NCBI RefSeq assembly: GCF_024166365.1
Contig: NC_064820.1
Location: 56,893,501-56,957,500 of the forward strand
Direction of reading: 5' to 3'
Origin: Elephas maximus indicus
Taxonomy: Eukaryota > Chordata > Mammalia > Proboscidea > Elephantidae
DNA length: 64,000 nucleotides
A program made the translations under genes and the position numbers. A model generated the notes under the pieces. It made no database searches, was not told the DNA's origin, and worked only from the letters and a program-made list of their open reading frames with translations. Shown one piece after another: positions 35,641 to 47,888 of the stretch. Within the stretch, counting starts at the first letter, position 1, and every line of letters begins with the position of its first letter.

Positions 35641-36099
35641 GTAAATCAAGGACCGAAGCACCATGCCACCTTTCTGCAGCGAAGATTCAAAAAACTAAGC
35701 AAAACAGACACAAACGACAATCCTGGAGCCCTAAGCATCAAATGAAGGAATAAAGAACTCGATCAAGGACTCAACAGAATAAGAAACTGACAGAGAAGAG
35801 AGAATGAGGAAAGCTACAGAGTGGAGATCCCCTACCAGCTAACATGGTACGAATTCGCCATCTTGGACTACAGCTACCAAGAAACACAGACAGGGAGTAT
35901 GGGAAGGTAACTTCATGGAGATCCCAATAGGATACAGTGCAGCTGGTAACAAGGGATACATGCTTTCCCATGCCCCACCCTTCTTCCCTCTAGGCTGCCT
36001 CTGCTGCTTTCCAATAGGCTACTTTCATTCTGCTGGAGAGACACCAGCTCACCATCACCCGGTTCCTCCCCCCACCCCACACCAAAGCTGGCACATTTA

Positions 36100-37140
36100 G
36101 AGCCATTGTTTTTGCTTGTTTTAGTTTTCTTTTTTGTTATTGTTGTTTGGGTTTTTTTTTTCTTCTTCTCTCTTTCTCCCTTCCTTCCTTCCTTCCTTCC
36201 CTTTCTCCTGCCCAGCTATTCCCATGTACTGTCCCCTCCTGTTCTCGATAAGCTGTGCTACACCGCTCAGCTAGAGATCCACTAGTACGTGACTGCCCTG
36301 GATTTGGACTGTCCCCGCCAGCAGGCTCCCTCAGCACCATTTTTTTATTCTTATTTTTCCCCTCTCTTTCTTCCTTCTTTTTCTTTCTCTGGCCCACCTA
36401 ACCCTGTGTGATTTTTTTTTTATCTTCTTCTCCCTTTTCCTCTCCCTCACACATAGGTCTTGTGCTGCCTCAGCCCCTTCCTCATGAGCCATGCCATGCT
36501 GCCTGGTGAGAGAGATATCAGCTCGCTGCGACCCAGATTCCACCCTGACCCCCAACAGATGGCTCTCCCACCACTATATTTATTTATCTATTGTTGTTTT
36601 TGTTTGTTTATTGGTTTCTTCTCTCTCTTTCCTTTCCTTTCTACCACCCACCTAGCCCCATGTGCCACCCATGTCCCTTCTCAACAGGCCAAGCTGCACT
36701 GCTCAGCTAGAGAGCCATTGACACATGGCCTTCCTGGGTCTGCTATGCCTGCATCCACAGAATCCTACTGTGCTGCCACTTTATGTTTTTGTTTCATTTT
36801 TCCCTTTTTCGCTTTTGTTTCTGTCTTCTTTCTCTCACCCACTTAGCTTTGCACATCACATCCTCTTTTTTCCCTCCTGCCTATCTGCACCACGCACTGA
36901 GGGCTGCACCCCCAAGCGGCACTGACGTGGTACCCCAAACCCGTGCTGTGCTGCCCCCTGGTCTAACCGCATCAGCCCTAGTTCATGCCTCAAACTACCC
37001 ATCCCACCCTCCACCCCTGCTGAACCCACCTTCTTGCACCATAGCTGAGTACCAACCCTGCCCATCTGAACAAGTTGGTGAGAAGTATTGTGCCCACAGA
37101 TGAAACAAGTAACAAAATACTCCCAACTCACCTGCCCAGA
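36100..37140 (+). repeat. L1 5' UTR with about four tandem units
   Basis: The block CCCACCTA(A/G)CCC recurs at about 36,208 (degenerate), 36,396, 36,648 and 36,836. GCTCAGCTAGAGA(T/G)CC recurs at 36,265 and 36,701, with a diverged version at 36,500. Units are about 190-250 bp: pyrimidine-rich tract, then the CCCACCTA block, then a GCTGTGCTACACCGCTCAG block. A (CCTT)n run lies at 36,179-36,202. The unit resembles the ~157-bp unit of the first L1 but is longer. Confidence 0.65.
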
Positions 37141-37384
37141 CATAACCAAACCAAACAAACAAAAAATAGGATGAAACAAATGAATCTACAATCAATAAAG
37201 AAAAAAAGAACTCTTCAATACCTTGATCCTGTAGACATTATCTAAACATATAAGTAAAACAGGACAGGATGCCCCCTGAAAGCAACCAAAAAAAATACCA
37301 CATGACCCTCCAGTAGAAGAAAAGGCACTGGAACTACCTGATAAGGTATCCAGAACTCTAATATTTATGGTTCTTCAAAAGATG

Positions 37385-37513
37385 ATGACTGCTCTGGGAC
37401 CAAAAGGTCAACAGTTTGAATCCACGAGCCACTCCTTGGAAACTCTGCAGGGCAGTTCTACTGTGCCTTATAGGGCCACTATGAGTCAGAATGGACTCAG
37501 CAGCAATGAATTT
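37385..37513 (+). mobile_element. AfroSINE, short type, in L1 ORF1
   Basis: Partial head (CAAAAGGTCAACAGTTTG), body (CACTCCTTGGAAACTCTGC) and tail (ATAGGGCCACTATGAGTCAG). It lies immediately upstream of a complete RTE 5' end. Confidence 0.85.
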
Positions 37514-37514
37514 A

Positions 37515-39853
37515 GTGTATTTTCTTCCATGTGTCTGTCAGTTTTTCGTACTGTGGGGGCTTGTCTGTTGCTGTGATGCTAGAAGCTATGCCACTGGTAT
37601 TCAAATACCAGCAGGGTCACCCATGGTAGACAGGTTTCTGCTGAGCTTCCAGACTGAGGCATACTAGGAAGAAGGACCCGGCAATCTACTTCTGAAAAGA
37701 ATTAGCCAGTGAAAACCTTAAGAATAGCAGCACAATACTGTCTGATATAGTGCCGGAAGATAAGCTCCTCAGAGTGGAAGGCACTCAAATTACAACTGGG
37801 GAAAGAGATACCTTCTCATGGTGGAGTAGACCTTAATGATGTGGATGGAGTCAATATTTTGGGACCTTCATTTGCTGATGTGGCATGACTCAAAATGAGA
37901 AGAAACCGCTGCAAACACCCATTGATAATCAGAACCTGGAATGTATGAACTATGGATCTAGGAAAATTGGAAATCATCAAAAATGAAATGGAACACATAA
38001 AGATTGATATCCTAGGCATTAGTGAGCTGAAATGGACTGGTATTGGTCATTTTGAATTGGACAATCATATGCTGGGAATGATAACTTGAAGATGAATGGC
38101 ATTGCATTCATCATCATAATGAACATTTCAAGATCTATCCTGAAGTACAACACTGTCAGTGATTGGATAATATCCTTACACCTACAAGAAATACCAGATG
38201 ATACAACTATTATTCAAATTTACACGCCAACCAGTAAGGTCAAAGATGAAGAAATAGAAGATTTTGAAGAAATAGAAGATTTTTACCAACTTCTGCAGCC
38301 TGAAATTGTTCAAACATGCAATCAGTATGCACTGATAATTACTGGTGATTGGAATGTGAAAGTTGGAAACCGAGAAGAAGGATCAGTAGTTGGTGATACA
38401 AATGATGCTGGAGATTGCATGATGGAATTTTGCAAGACCAACGACTTCTTTATCGCAAATACTTTTTCTCACCAACATAAATGGTGACTATACCCATGAA
38501 CCTCGCCAGACAGAATATGCAGGGATCAAATTGACTATATCTGTGGACTCGACGGCACTGGGTTGGGCTGGGTGAAAAGAGATGATGGAAAAGCGTAAAT
38601 CATCAGTTAAAACAAGGCCAGGAACGGGCCAACTGTGGATCAGACCATCAATTACTCATATGCAAGGTCAAATTTAAACTGAAGAAAATTAGAACAAGTC
38701 CACAAAAGCCAAAGTACAACCTTGAGTATATCACACCTGAATTTAGAGACCATCCCAAGAATAGTTTTGACACATTGAAGACTAATGACCAAAGACCAGA
38801 CGAGTTGTGGAATGACATCAAGAACATCATACATGAAGAAAGCAAAAGGTCATTAAAAAGACAGGGGAGAAAGAAAAGATCAAGATGGATGTCAGAAGAT
38901 ACTCTGAAACTTGCTCTTGAAAGTCAAGCAGCTAAACCAAAAGGAAAAAATGACGAAGTAAAAGCTGAACAGAAGGCTTCAAAGGCCAGCTCAAGAAATT
39001 CAAGCTGGGTTTAGAAGAAGTTGTAGAACCAGGGATATCATTTCTGATGTCAGATGGATCCTGGCTGAAAGCAAAGAATACCAGAAAGATATTTACCTGT
39101 GTTTTATTGACTATGCTAAGGCATTTGACTGTGTGGATCATAATAAATTATTGATAATATCGCAGAGAATGAGAATTCTGGAACACTTAAGTGTCCTCAT
39201 GAGGAATCTGTACATGGATTAAGAGACAGTCGTTCAAACAGAACAAGGAGATACTGCATGGTTTAACGTCAGGAAAGGCGTGCATCAAGGTTGTGTTCTT
39301 TCACCATATATATTCAATCTGTAGGCTGAGCAAATAATCCAAGAAGCTGGAGTATAGGAAGAAGAAGAGAGCATCAGGATAGGAGGAAATCTCATTAACA
39401 ACCCACATTATGCAAATGACACAACTTCATGTGCATGCAAAAACTTAATAATGAATAAGGAAAACCAAAGAAGAATTGACACTTTTGAATTGTGGTGTTG
39501 GCAAACAATATTGAATATACCATGAACTTCCAAAAGAATGAACAACTCTGTCTTGGAAGAAGTACAACCAGAATGCTCCTTAGAAGCAAGAATGGTGATA
39601 CTACGTCTCACATACTTTGGACATGTTATCAGGAGGGATCAGTTCCTAGTGAAGGACATCATGCTTGGTAAAGTAAAGGGGCAGCAAAAAAGAGGAAGAC
39701 CCTCAATGAGATGGATTGACACAGTGGCTGCAACAATAGGCTCAATCATAGCAACAATTGTGAGTATGGCTCATGACAGGGCAGTGTTTCATTCTTTTGT
39801 GCATAGGGTTGCTATGAGTCAGAACTGACTCGATGGCACCCAACAACAACAAG
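37515..39853 (+). mobile_element. RTE LINE with intact ends and two internal deletions
   Basis: Starts with the same 5' UTR as the 30,520 copy (TGTGTCTGTCAGTTTTTCG), retains the endonuclease with the GDWNVKVG block (frame 38,086-38,487), and ends with CACCCAACAACAACAAG. Missing: about 590 bases between AGCTCAAGAA and ATTCAAGCTGG (junction near 39,000) and about 350 bases near 39,425. A 28-base SINE-tail-like string lies at 38,547-38,574. Confidence 0.92.
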
Positions 39854-39855
39854 AG

Positions 39856-40445
39856 GTGAAGGAAAATGCAGACAAAGTAGACAAAATCATGGAAAATGCA
39901 GACAAAATCAGGGAAAATACAGAAAAAGCAATAGAAGAGTTCAGGAAAATAATACAGGAACAAAATGTCAAAATAAATAAACAACTAGAAATCATACAAA
40001 ACCAGCAATTAGAAATCCAAAAGATACCCAACAAGATTTCAGAAACGGACAGTGCAATAGAAGGTTTAGAAGCAAATTTGAAACAATGAAAGACAGGATC
40101 AGTGAAATTGAAGGCAAACACTTGGATTGCACATTGTTTGAAGAAAAATAAGAGAAAAGAGTGAAGAAAAACGAAGAAACCTTAAGAATGATGTGGGATA
40201 TAATCAAAAGCAAAAGTTTGCATGTGATCAGAGTTCCAGAACAGGGGGAGAAAACGGAAAACACACAGAGGATTGTTGATTTGCTGACAGAAAACTTGCC
40301 TAATATCCTGAAAGATGAAAAGTCAACCATCCAAGAAGCTCAACAAACCCCCTACAAGTTAGATCCCAAAAGAAAATCACCAAGCTATATCATAATCATG
40401 CTCACTAAAACCAAAGACAAAGAAAGAATCCTGAAAGTAGCTTGA
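39856..40445 (+). pseudogene. L1 ORF1 remnant: coiled coil and RNA-binding region
   Basis: Frame 39,856-40,089 is a charged helix with internal repeats (KENADKVDKIMENADKIREN), the coiled coil. After a stop, frame 40,161-40,445 gives LHVIRVPEQGEKTEN, LLTENLPNILK, IQEAQQTPYKLDPKR and KDKERILKVA, the order seen in L1 ORF1 RRM and C-terminal domains. In intact elements this protein coats L1 RNA as a trimer. Broken by stops at about 40,087 and 40,443. Confidence 0.88.
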
Positions 40446-41189
40446 GAAAAACAAAAAGTCATATACAAAGGAGAAACAATAAGACTAAGCTTTGATTACT
40501 CAGTAGAAACAATGCAGGCAAGAAGACAATGGAATAATGTATATAAAACCTTGGAAGAAAAAACTGCCACCCAAGAATAATATACCCTGCAAAATTCTCA
40601 CTCAAATGTGATGGTAAAATTAGGACATTTCCAGATAAACAGAAATTAAGGGAATACATAAAAACCAAATGAAACTTAAAAGAATTATTAAAGGGAATGC
40701 TTTTGATTAGAGAACCAACAACATCAGACAACAACCTGAATCTAGGACACAAGATAGCATCACCCAGATACCAGCCTAGGTAATGCACTCTCAAGGATAA
40801 ATGAAAAAAATTTACAAGAGGGAGCCAGAGAGGTCAGTCTGTAAAGGACAACATCAGAACAATAAAAGAGGGAATAAACTGTGTAGGTATAGGATTTTCA
40901 GATGGAAAGGAAATAATGGCAGTACCAAGTCACAAAAGACTGGCTTAAATTTAAGAAGATAGGGATAAATTTCAAGGTAACCACAAAGAAAGTTAACAAA
41001 GCTACTCATTGAAATAAGGAAGAAAAACATAAAGTATCAGTAAACATAAAGTCTACGAAAATGAAAGAAACAAAAAGAAATCCACAAACAAGAAGAATTC
41101 ATCACAGAAGAGTAAGAGGAACAAAGAAAATGTCAGCACCACAAAAAAAAGTACTACAAAATGACAGGATAAACTCACACCTATCAAGG

Positions 41190-44100
41190 ATCACACTGAA
41201 TGTAAATGGCTTAAACGCACCCATAAAGAGACAGAGAGTGACAGAATGGATTAAAGAAAAAAACAGGACACATCAATATGTTGTCTATAAGAGACACACT
41301 TTAGGCACAAAGAGATAAATTTATTACAAATCAATTGATGGAAAAAATATATTAGGTGAACAGCATCCAAAAAATAGCAGGAGTGGCAATAGTAATCTCA
41401 GACAAAATAGACTTTAAAACAAAATCCATCATAAAAGAGAAGGAAGGACACTATATAATGACTAAAGCGACAATTCACCAAGAAGACATAAACATAATAA
41501 ATATCTATGCACCTAACAACAGGGTTCCAAAATACATAAAACAAATTCTAACAGCACTGAAAAGAGAAATTGACAGTGCCACAAGAAGAGTAGGAGAACT
41601 CAACACACCACTTTCGAAAAACAAAAGAACATCTAGAAAGAAACTTAACCAAGATACATAAGATCCAAAGGCCACAATCATCCAAATTGATCTCATAGAC
41701 TTATATAGAACACTCCACCCAACAGCAGCAAAGTATACATTCTTTGGCAATTCACATGGAACATTCTCCAGGATAGACCACATCTTAGGCCAAAAAGGGA
41801 CCCTCAACAAAATCCAAAGTATTGAGATAATACAAGGCATCTTCTTTGATCACAATGCCATAAAAGTAGAAATTAATAACTGGATGTGCAAGGGAAAAAA
41901 AATCAAATACATGGAAACTGAATACCGCCTTGCTTAAAAACCACTGGGTAATAGAAAAAAATCAAAGATGGAATAAAAAAATTCCTAGAATCAAAGGATA
42001 ATGAAAGCACTTCATATCGAAACCTTTGGGACATAGAAAAGGCAGTGCTCAGAGGTTAATTTATAACAATAGATGTACACATCAAAAAAGAAGTAAGGGA
42101 CAAGATCAAAACACTAGCTATACAACTAGAACAAATAGAAACAGTAAAAGAAGCCCACAACCACCAGAATAAAGGAAATAATAAAGATCAGAGCAGAAAT
42201 AAATGAAATAGAGAATAGAAGAACAATAGAAAGAATCAACAAAATCAAAAGTTAGTTCTTTGAAGGAATCAATAAAATCAAAAAAGCATTGGCCCAACTG
42301 ACAAAAGAAAAACAGGAGAGGATGCAAACAACCCAAATAAGAAAGGAAATGGGGGACGTTACAACAGACTCAATTGAAATAAAAAGGATCATAACAGAGT
42401 ACTAGGAAAATATATACTCCAACACAATAAAGGGCATCTATACAAAACCACAGCCAACAACATTCTTAACTGAGACAGGCTGAAAACAATCCACCTGAGA
42501 TCAGGAACAAGACAAGGATGGCCTTTATCACCACTCCTATTTAACATAGTGCTGGAAGTCCTCGCTGGATCAATAAGGCAAGAATAAATAAATAAAGGGC
42601 ATCTAAATTGGTAAGGAAGAAGTAAAACTCTCCCTACTTGCTGAGGATATGATAGTATACATTGAGAACCCAAAGGACCCAATAAAAAAACAACTGGAAC
42701 TAATAGAAAGATTCAGCAAAGTAGCAAGATAATACAAGATAAACACATGAAAATCAGTTCAGAACGATGAACAGGAAATCAGGAAAGCAATACAATTTAT
42801 AATAGCCCCTACAAAAATAAAATACTTAGGAATAAATCTAACCAGAGTCATAAAAGACCTTTACAAAGAAAAGTACAAAACACTATTGCAGGAAATCAAA
42901 AGAGACCTACATAAATGGAAAAACATACCATCCTAATGGATACGTAGACTCAACGTCTTGAAAATTTTGATTCTACCCAAAGCAATCCACAAATACAATG
43001 CAATCCTGATCCAAATACGAAGAACATTCTTTAACGAAATGGAAAAACTGATCATTAAATTTATGTGGAAAAGATAGAGGCCCTGGATAAGTAAAACACT
43101 ACTTAAGAAGAAGAATAAAGTAGGAGGACTTGCACTACCTGACCTTAGAACCTACTATAGAGCTATAGGAGTCAAAATAGCCTGGTACCAGTACAATGAC
43201 ACACATTGATCAATGGAACAGAATCAAAAACACAGATGTAAATCCATCTACCTATAGTCACTTGATCTGTGACAAAGGCACAAAATCCATTAAATGGGGA
43301 GAGGACAGTCTTTTTAACAAATAGTGCTGGCAAAACTAGATGTTCACCTGTAAAAAAAAAAAAAAAGAATCAGGACCCATATTTCACACCATACACAAAA
43401 ATTAATTCAAAATGGATCAAAGGCCTAATTATAAAACCAAAAACTCTAAAAATCATAGAAGAAAAAGTAGGGTCAATGCTAAAGGCGTAATACACAGCAT
43501 AAATAAAATACAAACCATAATTCATAATTAACAATACACAAACACCAGAAGATAAACTAGATGACAGGGATCTTCTAAAAATTAAATATTTATGCTCATC
43601 AAAGACATCACCAAGAGTGTAAAAAGAGAACCTACAGACTGGGAAAAATATTTTGGCTATGACAAATCTGAGAAAGGTCTAATCTCTAAAATCTGTAGGA
43701 AAACCCATTACTTCTACAACAAAAAGACAAATAATCCAATTAGAAAACGGGCAAAGGGTATGAAGAGATACCTCACCAAAGAAGACATTCAGGGGGATAA
43801 CAGACACATGAGGAAATGCTCACGATCACTAGACATTAGAAAAATGACAATCAAAAGTACAATGCAATACCATCCCTCCCCAGTATTACTGGCACAAATC
43901 AAAAAAAGTAGAAAATAACAAATGTTGCAGAGGCCGTGGGGAGATTGGAACTCTTATGCATTGCTGGTGGGAATGTAAAATGGTACAACTATTTTGGAAA
44001 ATGATATGGCACTTCCTTAAAAAGCTAGAAATAGAACTACCATACAATCTAGCAATCCCACTCCTAGGAATATATCCTAGAGAAATAAGACCCATCACAC

Positions 44101-44300
44101 AAATAGACATTTGCACACCCATGTTCATTACAGTATTATTCACAATTGCAAAAAGATGGAACCAACCTAAGTGCCTATCAACAGGTGAATGGACAAACTA
44201 TGGTACATAAACACAAAGGAGTACTATGCAGCCAATAGAGAATGATGAATCTATGAAACATCTCATAACATGGATAAATCTGAGGAGCATTATGCTGGGT
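41190..44300 (+). pseudogene. L1 ORF2 remnant: endonuclease, RT, C-terminal
   Basis: Endonuclease: ITLNVNGLNAPIKRQRVTEW (41,190), GVAIVISDKIDF and INIINIYAPNNRVPK (41,356-41,661). After a linker, the RT is partly deleted around 42,390-42,480; the catalytic motif at 42,637-42,648 reads LAED in place of FADD. The C-terminal part runs 42,900-44,300 (TLLVGMLK-like region at 43,950 with HCWWECKMVQLFWK). Many stops; no activity possible from this copy. Confidence 0.88.
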
Positions 44301-44410
44301 GAAATAAGTCAAACACAAAAGGACAAATACTGTATGAGACTACTGTTATAAAATTCATGAATATATTTACAAACAAAAAGAAACAACCTTTTATGGTTGC
44401 TAGGGAGGAG

Positions 44411-45783
44411 AGCTCTGGAAGTGCTCACTTGTCTATGCCAAGCAATTTGGAAGACAGCTACCCGGCCAATGGACTGGAAGAGATCCATATTTATGCCTAT
44501 TCCCAAGAAAGGTGATCCAGCCAAATGTGGAAATTATCGAACAATATCATTAATATGACATGCAAGCAAAATTTTGCTGAAGATCATTCAGAAGCAGCTG
44601 CAGCTCTGTATCGACAGGGAACTGCCAGAAATTCAGGCCAGATTCATAAGAAGATGTGGAACCAAGGGTATTATTGCTGATGTCAGATGGATCCTGGCTA
44701 AAAGGAGATAATATCAGAAACATGTTTACCTGTGTTTTACTGACTATGCAAGGCATTCGACTGTGTGGATCATAACAAATTATGGATAACATTGCCAAGA
44801 ATGGGAATTCCAGAACACTTAATTGTGCTCATGAGGAACCTGCACATAGATCAAGAGGCAGTTGTTCGGAGAGAACAAGGGGATACTGAGTGGTTTAAAT
44901 TCGGGAAAGGCGTGCATCAGGGTTGTTTCCTTTCGCCATACCTATTCAATCTGTGTGCTGCGCAAATAATCTGAGAAGCTGGACTATATGAAGAAGAACA
45001 TCGCATCAGGATTGGAGGAAGAATCATTAATAACCTGCGTTATGCAGATGACACAACCTTGCTTGCTGAAAGTGAAGAGGACTTGAAGCACTTATTGATG
45101 AAGATCAAAGACCACAGCCTTCAGTATGGATTACACCTCAACATAAAGAAAACAAAAATCCTCACAACTAGGTCAGTAAGCCACATCACGATAAACGGAG
45201 AAAAGATTGAAGTTGTCGAGGATTTAATTTTACTTGGATCCACAATCAACAGCCATGGAAGCAGCAGTCAAGAAATCAAAAGACGCATTGCGTTGGGCAA
45301 ATCTGCTGCAAAGGACATCTTTAAAGTGTTGAAAGCAAAGATTTCACCTTGAAGACTAAGGTGGGCCTGACCCAAGCCATGGTATTTTCAATTGCATCAT
45401 ATGCATGTGAAAGCTGGACAATGAATAAGGAAGACCAAAGAACTGGTGCCTTTGAATTGTGTTCATGAAGAATATCGAATATACCATGGACTACCCAAAG
45501 AATGAACCAATCTGTCTTGGAAGAAGTACAACCAGAATGCTCCTTAGAACCAAGGATGGCGAGACTGCATCTTATGTACTTTGGACATGTTGTCAGAAGG
45601 AATCAGTCCCTGGAGAAGGACAACATGCTTGGTAAAGTAGAGGGTCAGTGGAAAAGAGGAAGACCCTCAACGAGATGGATTGACACAGTGACTGCAAGTG
45701 TAACAATGATTTTAAGGATGGCGCAGGACCGGGCAGTGTTTAGTTCTGTGGTACTGACTCAACGGTATCTAACAACAACAACA
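44411..45783 (+). mobile_element. RTE LINE, 5'-truncated, in L1 3' UTR start
   Basis: Begins in the RT region (GCTCTGGAAGTGCTCACTTG), carries FTDYARHSTVWIITNYG-like shifted sequence of motif A, an intact-looking RYADDTTLLAES at about 45,037, and ends GGTATCTAACAACAACAAC. Flanked by GGGAGGAG (44,403-44,410 and the GGGGAGGAG at 45,797), a likely short TSD. Confidence 0.92.
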
Positions 45784-46871
45784 AAAACAGGCAGGGGAGG
45801 AGTGGGTAGGGAAAAACACTAACAAGACAATAGATAAATGATAACTTTGGTGAAGGTTGAGACAGTACACAATATTGGGGAAGTTAGCACAACTTGATCT
45901 AGGCAAGGTCATGGAAGCTTTGTAGACACATCCAGACTCCCTGAGGGACCGAATTACTTGGCTGAGGGCTGGGGATGTTCGTTTCAGGGGACATCCAGCT
46001 CAATTGGCACAGCATAATTTATAAAGAAAATGTTCTATATCCTACTTTGTCGAGTAGAGTCTGGGGTCTCAAAAGCTTATGAGTGGCCATCTAAGATACT
46101 CCACTGGTCTCAACCACCTGGAGCAAGGTAGAATGAAGAAAACAAAAAACACAAGGGAAAGATTAGTTCAGGGGACCAATGGACCACAACTACGACAGCC
46201 TCCACCAGACTGAGTCCAGCACAACTAGGTGGTGGGTGCCCTGCTACCACCACTGACTGATCTGACAGGGATCACTTTCGAGGGTCCAAGACATTCTGGA
46301 TTAAAATGTAAATCAAAATTCTAACTCACAAAGAGTCCAGGCCTATTTGTTGGACAGAGACTGGAGAAACCCTGAGAGTATGGCTCCTGGACTCCTTTTT
46401 AACTCAGTACTGAAGTCTTTCCTGAGGTTCACCCTTCAGCCAAAGATTTACAGGCCTGTAAAACAAAATGAGACCGAGTGGGCACACCAGCCCAAGGGAA
46501 AGGATGAAAAGGCAGGAGGGTACAAGAAAGCTGGTAATAGGGAACCCAAGATTGAGAAGGGGAGTGTGTTGATTTGTTGTGTGGTTGGAAATCAATGTCA
46601 CAAAACACTATGTGTAGTAATTGTTTAATGATAAACTAATTTCTCTGTAAACCTTCATCTAAAGTACAGTAAGAAAAAAAAAAGTAAATCAATAAAGATG
46701 GGAGGAAAAAAAGACTGAATATGGAAAGGAATCTGAAACAAATGATCCGAAATTTGTATTTTAAGTGAATATTATAACCACACTTGAAGGGATGAAGAGA
46801 AATAAAAACTTATCCAATGTACTTTGAACACAGTGTTTGACTATGTATCTGCAGTTTTGGAATGGGGTGTG

Positions 46872-47745
46872 GTGTTGCTGTTATTAGGTGCCATCAGTCA
46901 ATTCCAACTCACTGTGACTCTGTGTACAACAGAAAAAAACACTGCGGGGTTCTGTGCCATGCTCGCAATTGTTGCTATGCTCAAGCCCATTCTTGTAGAC
47001 ACCATGTCAATTCATCTCGTTGAGGGTCTTTCTCTTTTTCCCTGACCCTCTACTTTACCAAGCATGATGTTCTTCTCCAGGGACTGATCTCTCTTGATAA
47101 CGTGTCCAAAGTACATGAGAAGAAGTTTTGCCATCCTTGTTTTTAAGGAGTATTCTTGTTGTACTTCTTCCAACACAGATTTGTTCATTCTTTTGGCAGT
47201 CCATGGTATATTCAATATTCTTCACCAACACCACAATTCAAAGGCATCAATTCTTCTTTGGTCTTCCTTATTCATCAACCAGCTTTCAAATGCATATGAG
47301 GCAATTGAAAACACTATGGCTTGGGCCAGGTGCACCTTAGTCTTCTCCAAGCATGATGTCCTTCTTCAAGGAGGTCTCTCCTGATAACATGTTTAGCGTT
47401 CATGAGACAAAGTGTCACTATCCTAGCTTCTGACGAGTATTCTGGCTGTACTTCTCCCAAGACAGATTTGTTCGGTCTTCTGGCAGTCCATGATATAGTC
47501 AATATTTTTTGCCAGTACCATAATTAAAAGGCATCAATTCTTCTTTAGTCTTCGTTATTCATTGTCCAGCTTTCGCATGCATATAAGGTGACTGGAAATA
47601 CCATGACTTGATTCAGGCACAGTTTAGTCCTCAAAGTGACATCTTTGCTATTTAACACTTTAAAGTGGTCTTTTGCAAACGATTTCCCAATGCAATACAT
47701 CATTTGATTTCTTGACTGCTGCTTCCATGGGCATTGATAACGTTG
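46872..47745 (-). mobile_element. RTE LINE pieces, minus strand, two joined segments
   Basis: 46,872-47,343 is a 3' end with tail (TTATTAGGTGCCATCAGTC) reaching the GGGCCAGGTGCACC region. At 47,344 it jumps back to AAGCATGATGTCCTTCTTC, so 47,344-47,745 repeats part of the same region as a second partial copy in the same orientation. Either a tandem duplication or two insertions. Confidence 0.85.
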
Positions 47746-47888
47746 ATAACTTTGAATACAGTGTTTTAACTACATACTTGCAGTGTTGGATGGTGCAGGA
47801 TAGCAGGGGTATATAGGGGAGAATGGCAAACAAATCTTTTCTCTTCTTTGGTGTGTTTGTTTTATGTAGTGGTGGCACTTATCATTAT

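Larger units (their letters stand above)
35650..46683 (+). mobile_element. Second near-complete L1, with two nested RTEs
   Basis: Flanked by GTAAATCAA (35,641-35,649 and 46,684-46,692), preceded in both cases by A-rich sequence. Contains a 5' leader (35,650-36,090) matching the first L1's leader, a repeated 5' UTR (36,100-37,140), ORF1 (37,200-37,380 and 39,856-40,445), ORF2 (41,180-44,300) and the 3' UTR (45,785-46,683) ending CTAAAGTACAGTAAG. Insertions: SINE 37,385-37,513, RTE 37,515-39,853 and RTE 44,411-45,783. Without them the L1 is about 7.2 kb. All frames are broken. Confidence 0.85.

Noticed and set aside
36460-37103. Overlapping long frames on both strands at 36.4-37.1 kb
   Set aside because: Pyrimidine-rich L1 5' UTR sequence; open frames arise from low stop-codon density.
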